Assembly (NCBI RefSeq): GCF_002262875.1
Contig: NZ_NKYE01000007.1
Location: 1 to 64,000, forward strand
From: Amycolatopsis antarctica
Lineage (GTDB): Bacteria > Actinomycetota > Actinomycetes > Mycobacteriales > Pseudonocardiaceae
Length of the DNA stretch: 64,000 nucleotides
Direction: 5' to 3'
The notes under the pieces were generated by a model that made no database searches, had not been told where the DNA came from, and was given only the letters and a program-made list of their open reading frames with translations. Below, piece after piece: positions 1 to 7,279 of the stretch. The translations under genes and the position numbers were made by a program. How positions within the stretch are numbered: the stretch's first letter is position 1; every line of letters begins with the position of its first letter.

Positions 1-52
1 ACGACTCCGCGCGACCCGCACGACGTCCTCACGGAACTCACGGGGATAGGGC

Positions 53-394
53 TTGGGCACAGCGACATCCTTCCAGCCTGCACATCAGCAAGCGATCTCA
101 GATGTCACAGATCCCTTCAGCAGCCCCGAACGGGTACACCGCTTCACCGAACACGTCGACGACATGGGTTTCTGCCTGGAACACAAGGAAAGCCGCCGGG
201 AGAACTGGCTGGTGCGGTACACCCGCGCCTGCGCCGAGGACTACCTCGGACGAGTGGCCGCGCCGTGCGGGACCTGGGTGGTGAGCGTCTACCGGACGGG
301 TGGGCAACGACGGCACCTGGTGACCATCCGGATGAACCGGCGAAAAGAAGTCGCGCCGGACCCGTCGGAGAAGACAGTCCCCGTACGACGATGA
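53..394 (+). CDS. small hypothetical protein upstream of ECF sigma factor
   Basis: I do not recognise this 113-residue protein. The TTG start follows an in-frame TAG six bases earlier, so the frame is bounded. The first 30 codons have poor G/C third-position bias, whereas from about residue 35 onward the bias is strong, so the true start may be later, for example the ATG at 164. The better-coding part is rich in Arg, Cys and aromatic residues (a GFCLEH stretch, two further cysteines in RACAEDYLG and AAPCGTW). No membrane segment or signal peptide is visible. It ends four bases before the sigma-factor start, so co-transcription is likely. Function unknown. Confidence 0.5.
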   Translation: MGTATSFQPAHQQAISDVTDPFSSPERVHRFTEHVDDMGFCLEHKESRRENWLVRYTRACAEDYLGRVAAPCGTWVVSVYRTGGQRRHLVTIRMNRRKEVAPDPSEKTVPVRR

Positions 395-398
395 GGGT

Positions 399-911
399 AT
401 GAGCGAGCCACGGGTACGTCCGGACCCGGCGTTCGCGCTGCTCGGGATGTACGACGCGGCGTTGCCGGAGGTGTACGGCTACCTGCTGTCCCGGTGCGGA
501 AATCGCACGCTGGCGGAGGAGCTGACCTCGGAGACCTTCCTCGGTGCCGTGTCCGGCGCCCGCAAACCGGGCGTCGAGGTGAGCGTCGGCTGGCTGATCG
601 GGATCGCCCGGCACAAGCTGGTCGACCATTGGCGTCGCCGGGAACGCGAGGAACGCGGCCTGCGGCTGGTACACGACACCGAGCCGGAGTCGGACGATCC
701 GTGGGACACCGAACTGGACGCGCTGCTCGCCCGGCAGGTGCTGGCCCGGCTGGGCCCGCACCACCGGGCGGCGCTGACCCTGCGCTACCTGGACGGTCTC
801 GGCGTCGCCGAGGTCGCCGAACACCTGGGCCGGACGCTCCATGCGACGGAGGCCTTGCTGGTGCGGGCGCGGTCCGCATTCCGCCGTGAGTACGAGGGAG
901 GGCAGCGATGA
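399..911 (+). CDS. ECF-family RNA polymerase sigma factor
   Basis: A 170-residue sigma-70 family member of the extracytoplasmic-function type, directing RNA polymerase to a small regulon. Region 2 spans about residues 15-85: RTLAEELTSETFLGAV matches the helix that binds core enzyme and WLIGIARHKLVDHWRR the -10 recognition part. Region 4 follows at about 112-165, with LGPHHRAALTLRYLDGLGVAEVAEHLG as its helix-turn-helix. Length is typical. The TGA stop overlaps the ATG of the VOC gene (ATGA at 908-911), so the two are translationally coupled. No separate zinc-binding anti-sigma gene is adjacent, so control probably comes through the coupled VOC protein or other signals (inference). Confidence 0.9.
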   Translation: MSEPRVRPDPAFALLGMYDAALPEVYGYLLSRCGNRTLAEELTSETFLGAVSGARKPGVEVSVGWLIGIARHKLVDHWRRREREERGLRLVHDTEPESDDPWDTELDALLARQVLARLGPHHRAALTLRYLDGLGVAEVAEHLGRTLHATEALLVRARSAFRREYEGGQR

Positions 912-1804
912 CTGGTCCGTACGACAACTTCGACGCCCTCCACAGGCCCGCGCACGCGATCGAACCCGACCCGGAATTCGCGTCGGCGTTGAAGGAACGA
1001 CTGCGTGCCGAACTGCTGACCGGAGGAGACATGACGACCACCGAGATTTCCGCCCGTATGCACGCCCTGACGCCGTACCTGGTGGTCACCGACGCACGGG
1101 CGGCCATCGAGTTCTACGTCGAGGTGTTCGGCGCGAGCAGACGAGCCGAACCGATCGTGATGCCGGACGGCAAGGTCGGCCACGCCGAGGTGGCGATCGG
1201 CGACTCGGTGCTGATGATGGCCGAGGAGTTCCCGGAGATGGGCAACACGGTCGCCCCCTCGGGCGGACCGCTCATCCGGGTCGAGGTGTCCGATGTGGAC
1301 AGAGTGATCGCGCGGGCGGGTGCCCGGGGCGTGGAAGTCGACGACCGCGGCGACACCGGGCACGGCCGCTCGGTCTCGATGCGCGACCCCTTCGGCCAGC
1401 GCTGGCTCATCGCGCAGGCACCGCCGCCGTCCACGGACGGCACGCCGGGCATCCGGCACGGCGAGGCCGGGTACTTCACCTTCCAGGTCCCGGACGACAC
1501 CGCCGCGAAGGCGTTCTACGGTGCCGTGCTCGGCTGGCAGTTCTCCCCCGGCAGCGTCGAGGGCGGCTGGGCCGTCGAGGGCAACGGCGTGCAGGGTGGC
1601 CTGTGGGGCGGACCGGGCCGTCAGGTCGGCTGGAAGCTGATGTACGCCGTGGACGACCTAGCGGCCGCGCTGGAACGGGTACGCGCGCACGGCGGCACGG
1701 CGGGCGAGCCGGAGCGTCAGCCCTACGGACTCAGCGCCGACTGCGCGGACGACCAGGGCATCGAGTTCTGGCTGTGGGAACAGCCCGCGAACCCCGGGGC
1801 GTGA
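908..1804 (+). CDS. two-domain VOC (glyoxalase-like) protein, sigma-factor partner
   Basis: A 298-residue cytoplasmic protein with a short N-terminal segment (about 1-40, DALHRPAHAIEPDPEFASALKERLRAELL) followed by two vicinal-oxygen-chelate domains at about 52-172 and 185-296. Repeated FYxxVFG / FYGAVLG and PFGQRW-like elements mark the betaalphabetabetabeta modules. VOC proteins bind metal and small molecules or antibiotics. The acidic-proline N-terminal segment resembles leaders of proteins encoded directly after some actinobacterial ECF sigma factors, so a sensing or sigma-modulating role is plausible but inferred. It overlaps the sigma gene by four bases. A second VOC gene follows after six bases. 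Confidence 0.85.
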   Translation: MTGPYDNFDALHRPAHAIEPDPEFASALKERLRAELLTGGDMTTTEISARMHALTPYLVVTDARAAIEFYVEVFGASRRAEPIVMPDGKVGHAEVAIGDSVLMMAEEFPEMGNTVAPSGGPLIRVEVSDVDRVIARAGARGVEVDDRGDTGHGRSVSMRDPFGQRWLIAQAPPPSTDGTPGIRHGEAGYFTFQVPDDTAAKAFYGAVLGWQFSPGSVEGGWAVEGNGVQGGLWGGPGRQVGWKLMYAVDDLAAALERVRAHGGTAGEPERQPYGLSADCADDQGIEFWLWEQPANPGA

Positions 1805-1810
1805 TCGAAC

Positions 1811-2161
1811 ATGCTGAAGGTCGGATCGATCGTGATGGGCGTGTCGGACGTACGGCGGGCGACCGCGTTCTGGACCGAAGCGCTCGGGTACGTCCCGCGT
1901 GCGGACGCGGACGACACCTGGGCGCTGCTCTCCCCCGCGTCCGGGGCGGGCCCGAACGTCTCGCTCGACCTGTCCGAGACACCGTGGCAGGAACGTCCCC
2001 GGGTGCATCTGGACCTCTACTCCGACGACCAGGCCGCCGAGGTGGAGCGACTGCTCGGCCTCGGCGCGTCCACAGTGGACTGGGAGTACCCGTCGGACGC
2101 GGACTTCGTGGTGCTGGCCGACACCGAAGGCAACCGCTTCTGTGTCATCGCCCCTGGCTGA
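1811..2161 (+). CDS. VOC family protein
   Basis: A 116-residue single-domain glyoxalase/bleomycin-resistance-fold protein. It begins with LKVGSIVMGVSDVRRATAFWTEALGY, the classic VOC N-terminal strand and helix, and ends with the typical LADTEGNRFCVIAPG. It follows the two-domain VOC gene by six bases and probably closes the sigma-factor operon. Its last 17 bases overlap the 3' end of the convergent gene on the other strand. The substrate cannot be deduced. The mid-part FVVLADTEGN holds the usual C-terminal metal-ligand region. Confidence 0.85.
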   Translation: MLKVGSIVMGVSDVRRATAFWTEALGYVPRADADDTWALLSPASGAGPNVSLDLSETPWQERPRVHLDLYSDDQAAEVERLLGLGASTVDWEYPSDADFVVLADTEGNRFCVIAPG

Positions 2162-2540
2162 GCAGCGCCAGGTGATCGGCGTGCGGGCCGTCATGGTTCG
2201 GGTTGCGCAGTCCGGTGCTGGCCCAGTCGCGCTCGCGGACGCCGGGCGGCGCCACCGGCAGCGGTGCGGCGAGGTCGACGCCGTAACCATGCTGTCCGGC
2301 GGGGTCGACCGTCCGCAGGTCGAGGTCGCCGGGCGGGGTGCCGATACCGTTCGCGAGCAGGCCGGCCTCGGGCACGTCGAGGGTGAACGCCGCCCAGCCG
2401 CCCGCGAACTCGCGGACCCGGACGGCCACCTCCCGGCCGTCGACGCGCCAGGAGCACCGAGGCCACGCCCGGTGCTCCCGTGGTCCACCGGCAGCTCCTT
2501 CGGCGCGAACGGCGTGCCGCCGGCCCGTTTGGAGGTCCAC
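2145..2540 (-). CDS. hypothetical protein, probable frameshift near its 5' end
   Basis: I do not recognise the family. The C-terminal two thirds (about from WRVDGREVAVRVREF to the end) have excellent codon bias and read as a compact soluble domain rich in Asp, Pro and Gly (GIGTPPGDLDLRTVDP). The annotated GTG start follows directly on the stop codon of the upstream gene. Codons for the first 30 residues have poor third-position bias, while the +1-shifted frame over about 2465-2535 has near-perfect bias and reads TSKRAGGTPFAPKELPVDHG. That points to a one-base indel near 2460. The shifted frame has no usable start codon, so the gene may be decayed or the base call wrong. Confidence 0.5.
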   Translation of the reverse strand: MDLQTGRRHAVRAEGAAGGPREHRAWPRCSWRVDGREVAVRVREFAGGWAAFTLDVPEAGLLANGIGTPPGDLDLRTVDPAGQHGYGVDLAAPLPVAPPGVRERDWASTGLRNPNHDGPHADHLALLSQGR

Positions 2541-2990
2541 TTACCGAGAGTTCCTGTTCACGGCCAGCGCGCCGCCCGCCGCCAGCAGGCGGACGGCGTT
2601 CAACCGGTACCAGCGGCGCAGCAGCGCGTCCCGCTCCGCCTCGGACACCGGCGGGCCGGCCACGAACAGCCGGAGGTTCACCGCCCGCACCAGATACGCC
2701 GTCAGCAGCGCACCGGTGACGGTGGCGCCGGCGGAGGTGGCCAGCCGGGGGCGATCGGCGGGAACGTCCCAGCCGGTGACCGTCGCGGCCAGCGTCACCG
2801 CGACCGTGACCGGAGCGGCGGGCAGGTAGTACCGCACCGGGCTGCCCTTCGCGAACGGCGACGAGGGCTTGGGATCCGCCCGGGCCAGACTGTCCGGCAA
2901 CCGCACGACCGCCTCGTACAGGTTGCCGAAGAACCAGTGCGCCTGCCCGATCCGGGCGGCGGTGAGCAGTCGTCTCGTCCGCGCTCTCAT
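2541..2990 (-). CDS. small integral membrane protein (DUF1772-like)
   Basis: A 149-residue membrane protein. Visible features are an amphipathic start (MRARTRRLLTAARIGQAHWFFGNLYEAVV) and three to four hydrophobic segments, including APVTVAVTLAATVTGW, ATVTGALLTAYLVRAV and the final VRLLAAGGALAV. The pattern of aromatic and Asn residues resembles the DUF1772/anthrone-oxygenase-like superfamily, but I would not assign a reaction. The ATG at 2990 is chosen because it forms an ATGA overlap with the stop of the gamma-glutamyltransferase-like gene, indicating coupling. The longer ORF to 3092 would need a poorly biased extension. Confidence 0.7.
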   Translation of the reverse strand: MRARTRRLLTAARIGQAHWFFGNLYEAVVRLPDSLARADPKPSSPFAKGSPVRYYLPAAPVTVAVTLAATVTGWDVPADRPRLATSAGATVTGALLTAYLVRAVNLRLFVAGPPVSEAERDALLRRWYRLNAVRLLAAGGALAVNRNSR

Positions 2991-4756
2991 CGCCCCACAG
3001 CGTAGCCCTGCATCCCGCGGGCGTTGGCCGCCGCGCGCAGGATCCCGGTGGCCGGATCGCGCGACACGGCCGACAGCCTGCCCAGCGCCCACGGCCCCGC
3101 GTCGACGACCCGGTGACCACGTGCGGTCAGTTCGTCCATTGTGGACTCACCGAGCCGGGACTCCACCACGATCTCCCTCGGCTCCCAGGAGCGCGGGTAG
3201 AAGGAGCTGGGGAACGCCGTCGTGTGCCAGGCGGGAGCGTCGATCGCCTGCTGGAGGTTCAGCCCGGCGACGGTGTGCGCCAGCCAGAAGCACACCTGCC
3301 ACTGGTCCTGCTGGTCACCACCCGGCGTGCCGAAGGCAATCACCGGCTCCCCGTCGCGCAGCGCCATCGACGGCGAGAGCGTGATCCGGGGCCGCTTGCC
3401 GGGCGCCAGCGTGTTCGGCAGACCCTTCTCCAGCCAGAACATCTGCGCCCGCGAGTCCAGGCAGAAGCCCAGCTCCGGGATCGCCGGGCTGGACTGCAGC
3501 CAGCCGCCGGACGGGGTCGCCGAGACCATGTTCCCGGCCGCGTCCACCACGTCGATGTGCACCGTGTCGCCGCGGGTCTGCCCAGTCGGCCCGACGGTCG
3601 GCTCCCCGATCGCGCCCGAGGCGGGCTGCACGCCGCGCAGCTCGCCGAGGATCCGGGGCAGCCGGCCGTCGAGTCCGGGGCGCAGCTCGGCGCTCGCCTC
3701 GTCCCCGATCAAGGCCCGGCGCGCGGCGATGTAGTCCGCCGACAGCAGGCGGTCCAGCGGCACCTCGGTGTCGCCGTACCAGGCCTCCCGGTCGGCGAAG
3801 GCCAGCTTCGCCGCCTCCACGGCCAGGTGCACGGTCCGTGCGCTCGGCACACCATCCACATAGGACAATTCGTCACGGAAGCCGTCCAGCAGCAGCAGTT
3901 GCTGCGCCAGTGCGGGCCCCTGCGTCCAGCCGCCGCACTTCACCAGGCCCCAGTCGCCGAACTCGGTGACCAGCGCGTCCTCGTAGGTCGCCTCCCAGCT
4001 CGCCAGATCGTCGCCGGTCAGCAGGCCCGCGTGGTCCCGGCCGGAGTCGTCGCGGAACGCCTGCCTGGAGAAGACGTCCACCGCCTCCGCGACGAAGCCG
4101 CGCGACCAGGCTCGGCGGGCGGCGTCGAGCTGCGCCTCCCGGCCGGACACCGACTCCGCCTCGGCGAGCAGCCGTCCCCAGGTGCGGGCGAGCGCCGGGT
4201 TGCGGTGCAGCGTCCCGGCCACCGGTGGCACGCCACCCGGCAGCCACAGTTCCGCCGAACCGGGCCAGTGGTCGGCGAACAACCCGGCGACGGTGGCGAT
4301 GGTGGCGGCCACCCGGTCCAGCACCGGCACCCCGCGCTCGGCGTAGGAGATCGCGTACTTCAGCACCTCGCGCAACGACTTCGTGCCGTGGTCGCGCAGC
4401 AGGAGCAGCCAGCCGTCCCAGGCTCCCGGGACCGTGCCGGGCAGCAGGCCGCTGCCCGGGATGAGGTCGAGGCCGAGGTCGGCGAAGTGCTCGGGGGTCG
4501 CGGCGGCCGGGGCGACGCCCTGTCCGCACAGCACCCTCGGCGTGCGATCGGCCGCGGTGACGAAGATGGCGGGCACCTGCCCGGCGGGACCGTTCAGGTG
4601 CGGTTCGGCCACCTGCAGCACGAACCCGGCGGCCGCCGCGGCGTCGAAGGCGTTGCCCCCGTCCTCCAGGACGGCCATGCCCGCCGAGGAAGCCAGCCAG
4701 TGCGTCGACGCCACCATGCCGTGGGTGCCGGCGAGTTCCGGCCTCGTGGTGAACAT
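2987..4756 (-). CDS. gamma-glutamyltransferase family protein
   Basis: A 589-residue Ntn-hydrolase precursor. The family self-cleaves before a conserved Thr, which becomes the nucleophile for gamma-glutamyl transfer or hydrolysis. Here that Thr is residue 398 in GQTRGDTVHIDVVDAAGN. The large-subunit hallmark EDGGNAFDAAAAAGFVLQVAEPHLNGPAG is near residues 31-59, and the late substrate-loop motif is FGTPGGDQQDQWQ. There is no signal peptide, unlike secreted glutathione-degrading GGTs, so a cytoplasmic YwrD-type or acylase-like member is likely. It lies 54 bp downstream of the UDP-glucose dehydrogenase gene on the same strand and is coupled by ATGA to the membrane-protein gene. Substrate unknown. 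Confidence 0.9.
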   Translation of the reverse strand: MFTTRPELAGTHGMVASTHWLASSAGMAVLEDGGNAFDAAAAAGFVLQVAEPHLNGPAGQVPAIFVTAADRTPRVLCGQGVAPAAATPEHFADLGLDLIPGSGLLPGTVPGAWDGWLLLLRDHGTKSLREVLKYAISYAERGVPVLDRVAATIATVAGLFADHWPGSAELWLPGGVPPVAGTLHRNPALARTWGRLLAEAESVSGREAQLDAARRAWSRGFVAEAVDVFSRQAFRDDSGRDHAGLLTGDDLASWEATYEDALVTEFGDWGLVKCGGWTQGPALAQQLLLLDGFRDELSYVDGVPSARTVHLAVEAAKLAFADREAWYGDTEVPLDRLLSADYIAARRALIGDEASAELRPGLDGRLPRILGELRGVQPASGAIGEPTVGPTGQTRGDTVHIDVVDAAGNMVSATPSGGWLQSSPAIPELGFCLDSRAQMFWLEKGLPNTLAPGKRPRITLSPSMALRDGEPVIAFGTPGGDQQDQWQVCFWLAHTVAGLNLQQAIDAPAWHTTAFPSSFYPRSWEPREIVVESRLGESTMDELTARGHRVVDAGPWALGRLSAVSRDPATGILRAAANARGMQGYAVGR

Positions 4757-4810
4757 GCGCCAGATCGTACGCTTTGCTAACTACATCCGCCGCGATCCGC
4801 CGAGACGGTC

Positions 4811-6112
4811 TCAGGCGGGGGCGTGCACGCGGGGGCGCGGACGGCCGAGGCCCTGCCAGCACAGGCCCGCGTCCAGCACCGCCGCGGGGTCGAGCAGGTT
4901 ACGGGCGTCCACCACCGACTCGCCCGCCATCAGCTCCGCCACGAACGGCCAGTCCAGCCGCCGGAACTCAGCCCACTCGGTCAGCACCACGATCGCGTCG
5001 GCCCCCTTCGCCGCGCGGTAGGCGTCGTCCACCACCGACATGCCCGGCAACGGCCCGCCGATCGCCGGGTCGTACGCCGTCACCTCGGCACCGTGCGCAC
5101 CCAGCACCGAGGCGACGCCCAGCGCAGGCGAATCGCGCAGGTCGTTCGTCCCCGCCTTGAACGCCAGCCCCAGCACGCCGATCCGGCTGCCCGCCAGCGT
5201 GCCGCCGACCGCCCCGGCCACCTTCGCGACGATCCGGTCCCGCTGCCGCAGGTTCTCCTCCGCCGCCGCCGCGAGCAGGCCGAAGTCGAAGCCCGCCGAC
5301 TCCGCGAAGCGCAGCATCGCGCCGGTGTCCTTCGGCAGGCAGGAGCCGCCCCAGCCCGGCCCCGGTGTCAGGTACGCGCCGCCGATGCGCCGGTCGTACC
5401 CCATCCCCTCGGTCACCTTGAACACGTCCGCACCCACCCGCTCGCAGAGTTCGGCGATCGAGTTCACGTACGACAGCTTCACCGCGAGAAAGCAGTTCGC
5501 GGCGTACTTGACCAGCTCCGCGCTGGCCGCGTCCATCACCACCACCGGCGCGGGCACGTCCTCGTACAGGGCGGCCACCCGGCGCGCGGCGGCCTCGTCG
5601 TCCGAGCCGACCACGATGCGTTCCGGGCCGAGGAAGTCCGCCACCGCGGTGCCCTCGCGCAGGAACTCCGGGTTCGACACCACGGCGACGTCAGGGCGGC
5701 ACAGCGCGCGGGCGATCCGCGCGGACGTGCCCACCGGCACGGTCGACTTGGTGACCAGCGCGCTCCCCGGCGGCAGCACCTCGCGGATCTCCGCGGTCGC
5801 CGCTTCGACCGCGCGCAGGTCGGCCGCACCGCCGGAGCCCATCGGCGTCGGCACGCACAGGAACACCGCGTCCGCGTCCCGGACGGCCTCTCCGGCGCCG
5901 ACGACGAAGCGCAACCGCCGGGTACTCAGCCCGCGCGTCACCAGCCCCGCCAGATCCGGCTCCAGGATGTCCACCCGGCCCGCCGCCAGCCGCGCGACCT
6001 TTGCCTCGTCCACGTCCACACAGGTCACCTGGTGGCCGAGCCCGGCAAGGCAGGCCCCGGTGGTCAGCCCCACGTATCCGGTCCCGACAACCACGATCCG
6101 AGCAGCGATCAT
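4811..6112 (-). CDS. ugd: UDP-glucose/GDP-mannose dehydrogenase family protein
   Basis: A 433-residue NAD-dependent four-electron sugar-nucleotide dehydrogenase, most likely oxidising UDP-glucose to UDP-glucuronate for polysaccharide precursors. The Rossmann motif VVVGTGYVGLTTG is at residues 7-19. The central helix carries AELVKYAANCFLAVKLSYVNS, and the catalytic thiol is Cys258 in GWGGSCLPKDTGAM. The C-terminal UDP-binding domain includes GLAFKAGTNDLRDSPA. The ATG at 6112 is chosen because the Rossmann strand normally starts within ten residues. The 48-codon upstream extension is Arg-rich shadow sequence. The gene is divergent from the SDR gene across 200 bp. UDP-specificity is inferred. 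Confidence 0.93.
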   Translation of the reverse strand: MIAARIVVVGTGYVGLTTGACLAGLGHQVTCVDVDEAKVARLAAGRVDILEPDLAGLVTRGLSTRRLRFVVGAGEAVRDADAVFLCVPTPMGSGGAADLRAVEAATAEIREVLPPGSALVTKSTVPVGTSARIARALCRPDVAVVSNPEFLREGTAVADFLGPERIVVGSDDEAAARRVAALYEDVPAPVVVMDAASAELVKYAANCFLAVKLSYVNSIAELCERVGADVFKVTEGMGYDRRIGGAYLTPGPGWGGSCLPKDTGAMLRFAESAGFDFGLLAAAAEENLRQRDRIVAKVAGAVGGTLAGSRIGVLGLAFKAGTNDLRDSPALGVASVLGAHGAEVTAYDPAIGGPLPGMSVVDDAYRAAKGADAIVVLTEWAEFRRLDWPFVAELMAGESVVDARNLLDPAAVLDAGLCWQGLGRPRPRVHAPA

Positions 6113-6312
6113 GGCAGGAAACGGTGCCAGCCGGAGTTGGCCGGAACGCGAACGAGAACCGTCCCGTCCGGGTACTCCGCGCGACGGACCGGCGAGTGAG
6201 CGAGCACACCGGCGACGGCCGCGCGAACGAGCGTTAACCTGTCCGAGGATCAACGGCGCTCACCGCGCGGGCGCGACACGGTTCCCCGGCGCGGTCAGGA
6301 AGGAACGCACAC

Positions 6313-7071
6313 ATGCAGATCACCGACACCGCGGCCATCGTCACCGGAGGCGCTTCCGGCCTCGGCGGGGCGACGACCGCGGCGCTGGCCGCCAAGGGCG
6401 CCCGCGTCTTCGCCCTCGACCTGGCCGCGTCGATCGAGAAGGCCGAGCAGCTCGACGGCGTCACCTACGTCGAGGCCGACGTCACCGTCGCGGACCAGGT
6501 GCGGTCCGCCGTCGAGCACGCCGCCGGCTCCGGCGTCCCGCTGCGCACGGTGGTCAACTGCGCGGGCATCGGCCCGTCCGCCCGGATCCTGTCCCGCAAG
6601 GGCGCCCACGATCTCGACCTGTTCCGCAAGGTCGTCGAGATCAACCTGATCGGCACGTTCAACGTCGTCACCCTCGCCGCCGAGGCGATCGCGAAGACGG
6701 AACCGCTCGCCGACGACGCCCGCGGCGTCATCATCAACACCGCGTCCGCCGCCGCCTACGACGGGCAGATCGGCCAGGTCGCTTACGCCGCGTCGAAGGG
6801 CGGCATCGTGGGGATGAACCTGCCCGCCGCGCGTGATCTCGCCTCGCAGGGCATCCGGGTGATGACGATCGCGCCCGGCATCATCGACACCCCGATGCTC
6901 GCCACCGTCAGCGACGAGTTCCGCGCCGGGCTGGCGGCGGGCATCCCGTTCCCGAAGCGTCTCGGCCGCCCGGACGAGTTCGCGCAGCTCGCCCTCGGCA
7001 TCGTCGAGCACGACTACCTCAACGGCGAGGTCATCCGGATGGACGGCTCGCTGCGCATGGCACCACGCTGA
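6313..7071 (+). CDS. SDR oxidoreductase, 17beta-HSD10 / 3-hydroxy-2-methylbutyryl-CoA dehydrogenase-like
   Basis: A 252-residue classical short-chain dehydrogenase. The cofactor motif TGGASGLG is at 11-18, the NAG-equivalent NCAG at 82-85, and the catalytic set is Ser145, Tyr158 and Lys162 (YAASK). The acidic residue after beta-2 (FALDLA) favours NAD. The long insertion before the active site (IAKTEPLADDARGVIINTASAAAYDGQIGQVAY) and IPFPKRLGRPDEFAQL are characteristic of the type-10 17beta-HSD group, which oxidises 3-hydroxy-2-methylacyl-CoA in isoleucine and branched fatty-acid breakdown. A strong Shine-Dalgarno (AGGAAGGA) precedes the ATG. Followed by a family-1 palindrome array. Confidence 0.92.
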   Translation: MQITDTAAIVTGGASGLGGATTAALAAKGARVFALDLAASIEKAEQLDGVTYVEADVTVADQVRSAVEHAAGSGVPLRTVVNCAGIGPSARILSRKGAHDLDLFRKVVEINLIGTFNVVTLAAEAIAKTEPLADDARGVIINTASAAAYDGQIGQVAYAASKGGIVGMNLPAARDLASQGIRVMTIAPGIIDTPMLATVSDEFRAGLAAGIPFPKRLGRPDEFAQLALGIVEHDYLNGEVIRMDGSLRMAPR

Positions 7072-7156
7072 CCGGTCACCCCGGCCGCTTGTTACCACAG
7101 CCACCGCTCACGCACCGTTCGATCAGCGCTCCGCCACCCGATCCGGTGCACGAAAA

Positions 7157-7253
7157 CGCAATATGTCGACGAATTGCGGGGCCGGCGACCGCAATATGGC
7201 GACGTATTGCGATGCCTTGTGCACGAGGTATCGCAATATGTCGCCATATTGCG
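7157..7253. repeat. family-1 palindromic repeat array, copy A (three units)
   Basis: Three 22-bp palindromes built from the half-site CGCAATATGTC and its reverse complement lie at 7157-7178, 7190-7211 and 7232-7253. Spacers are exactly 11 bp and 20 bp. The 20-bp spacer begins ATGCCTTGTGCACG, as at the 59-kb copy. The units carry a few substitutions (GGCGAC or GTCGCC replacing the central GTCGAC). The array sits between convergent genes. I see no coding gene or promoter here. The sequence could form RNA hairpins or serve as protein-binding sites. Confidence 0.93.
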
Positions 7254-7279
7254 GGCCTTGGCGGGGAGGGAGGGCGGGG

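Noticed and set aside
841-2175. 444-residue plus-strand ORF
   Set aside because: Arg/Gly/Pro-rich shadow of the sigma-factor and VOC genes in another frame; no domain features.
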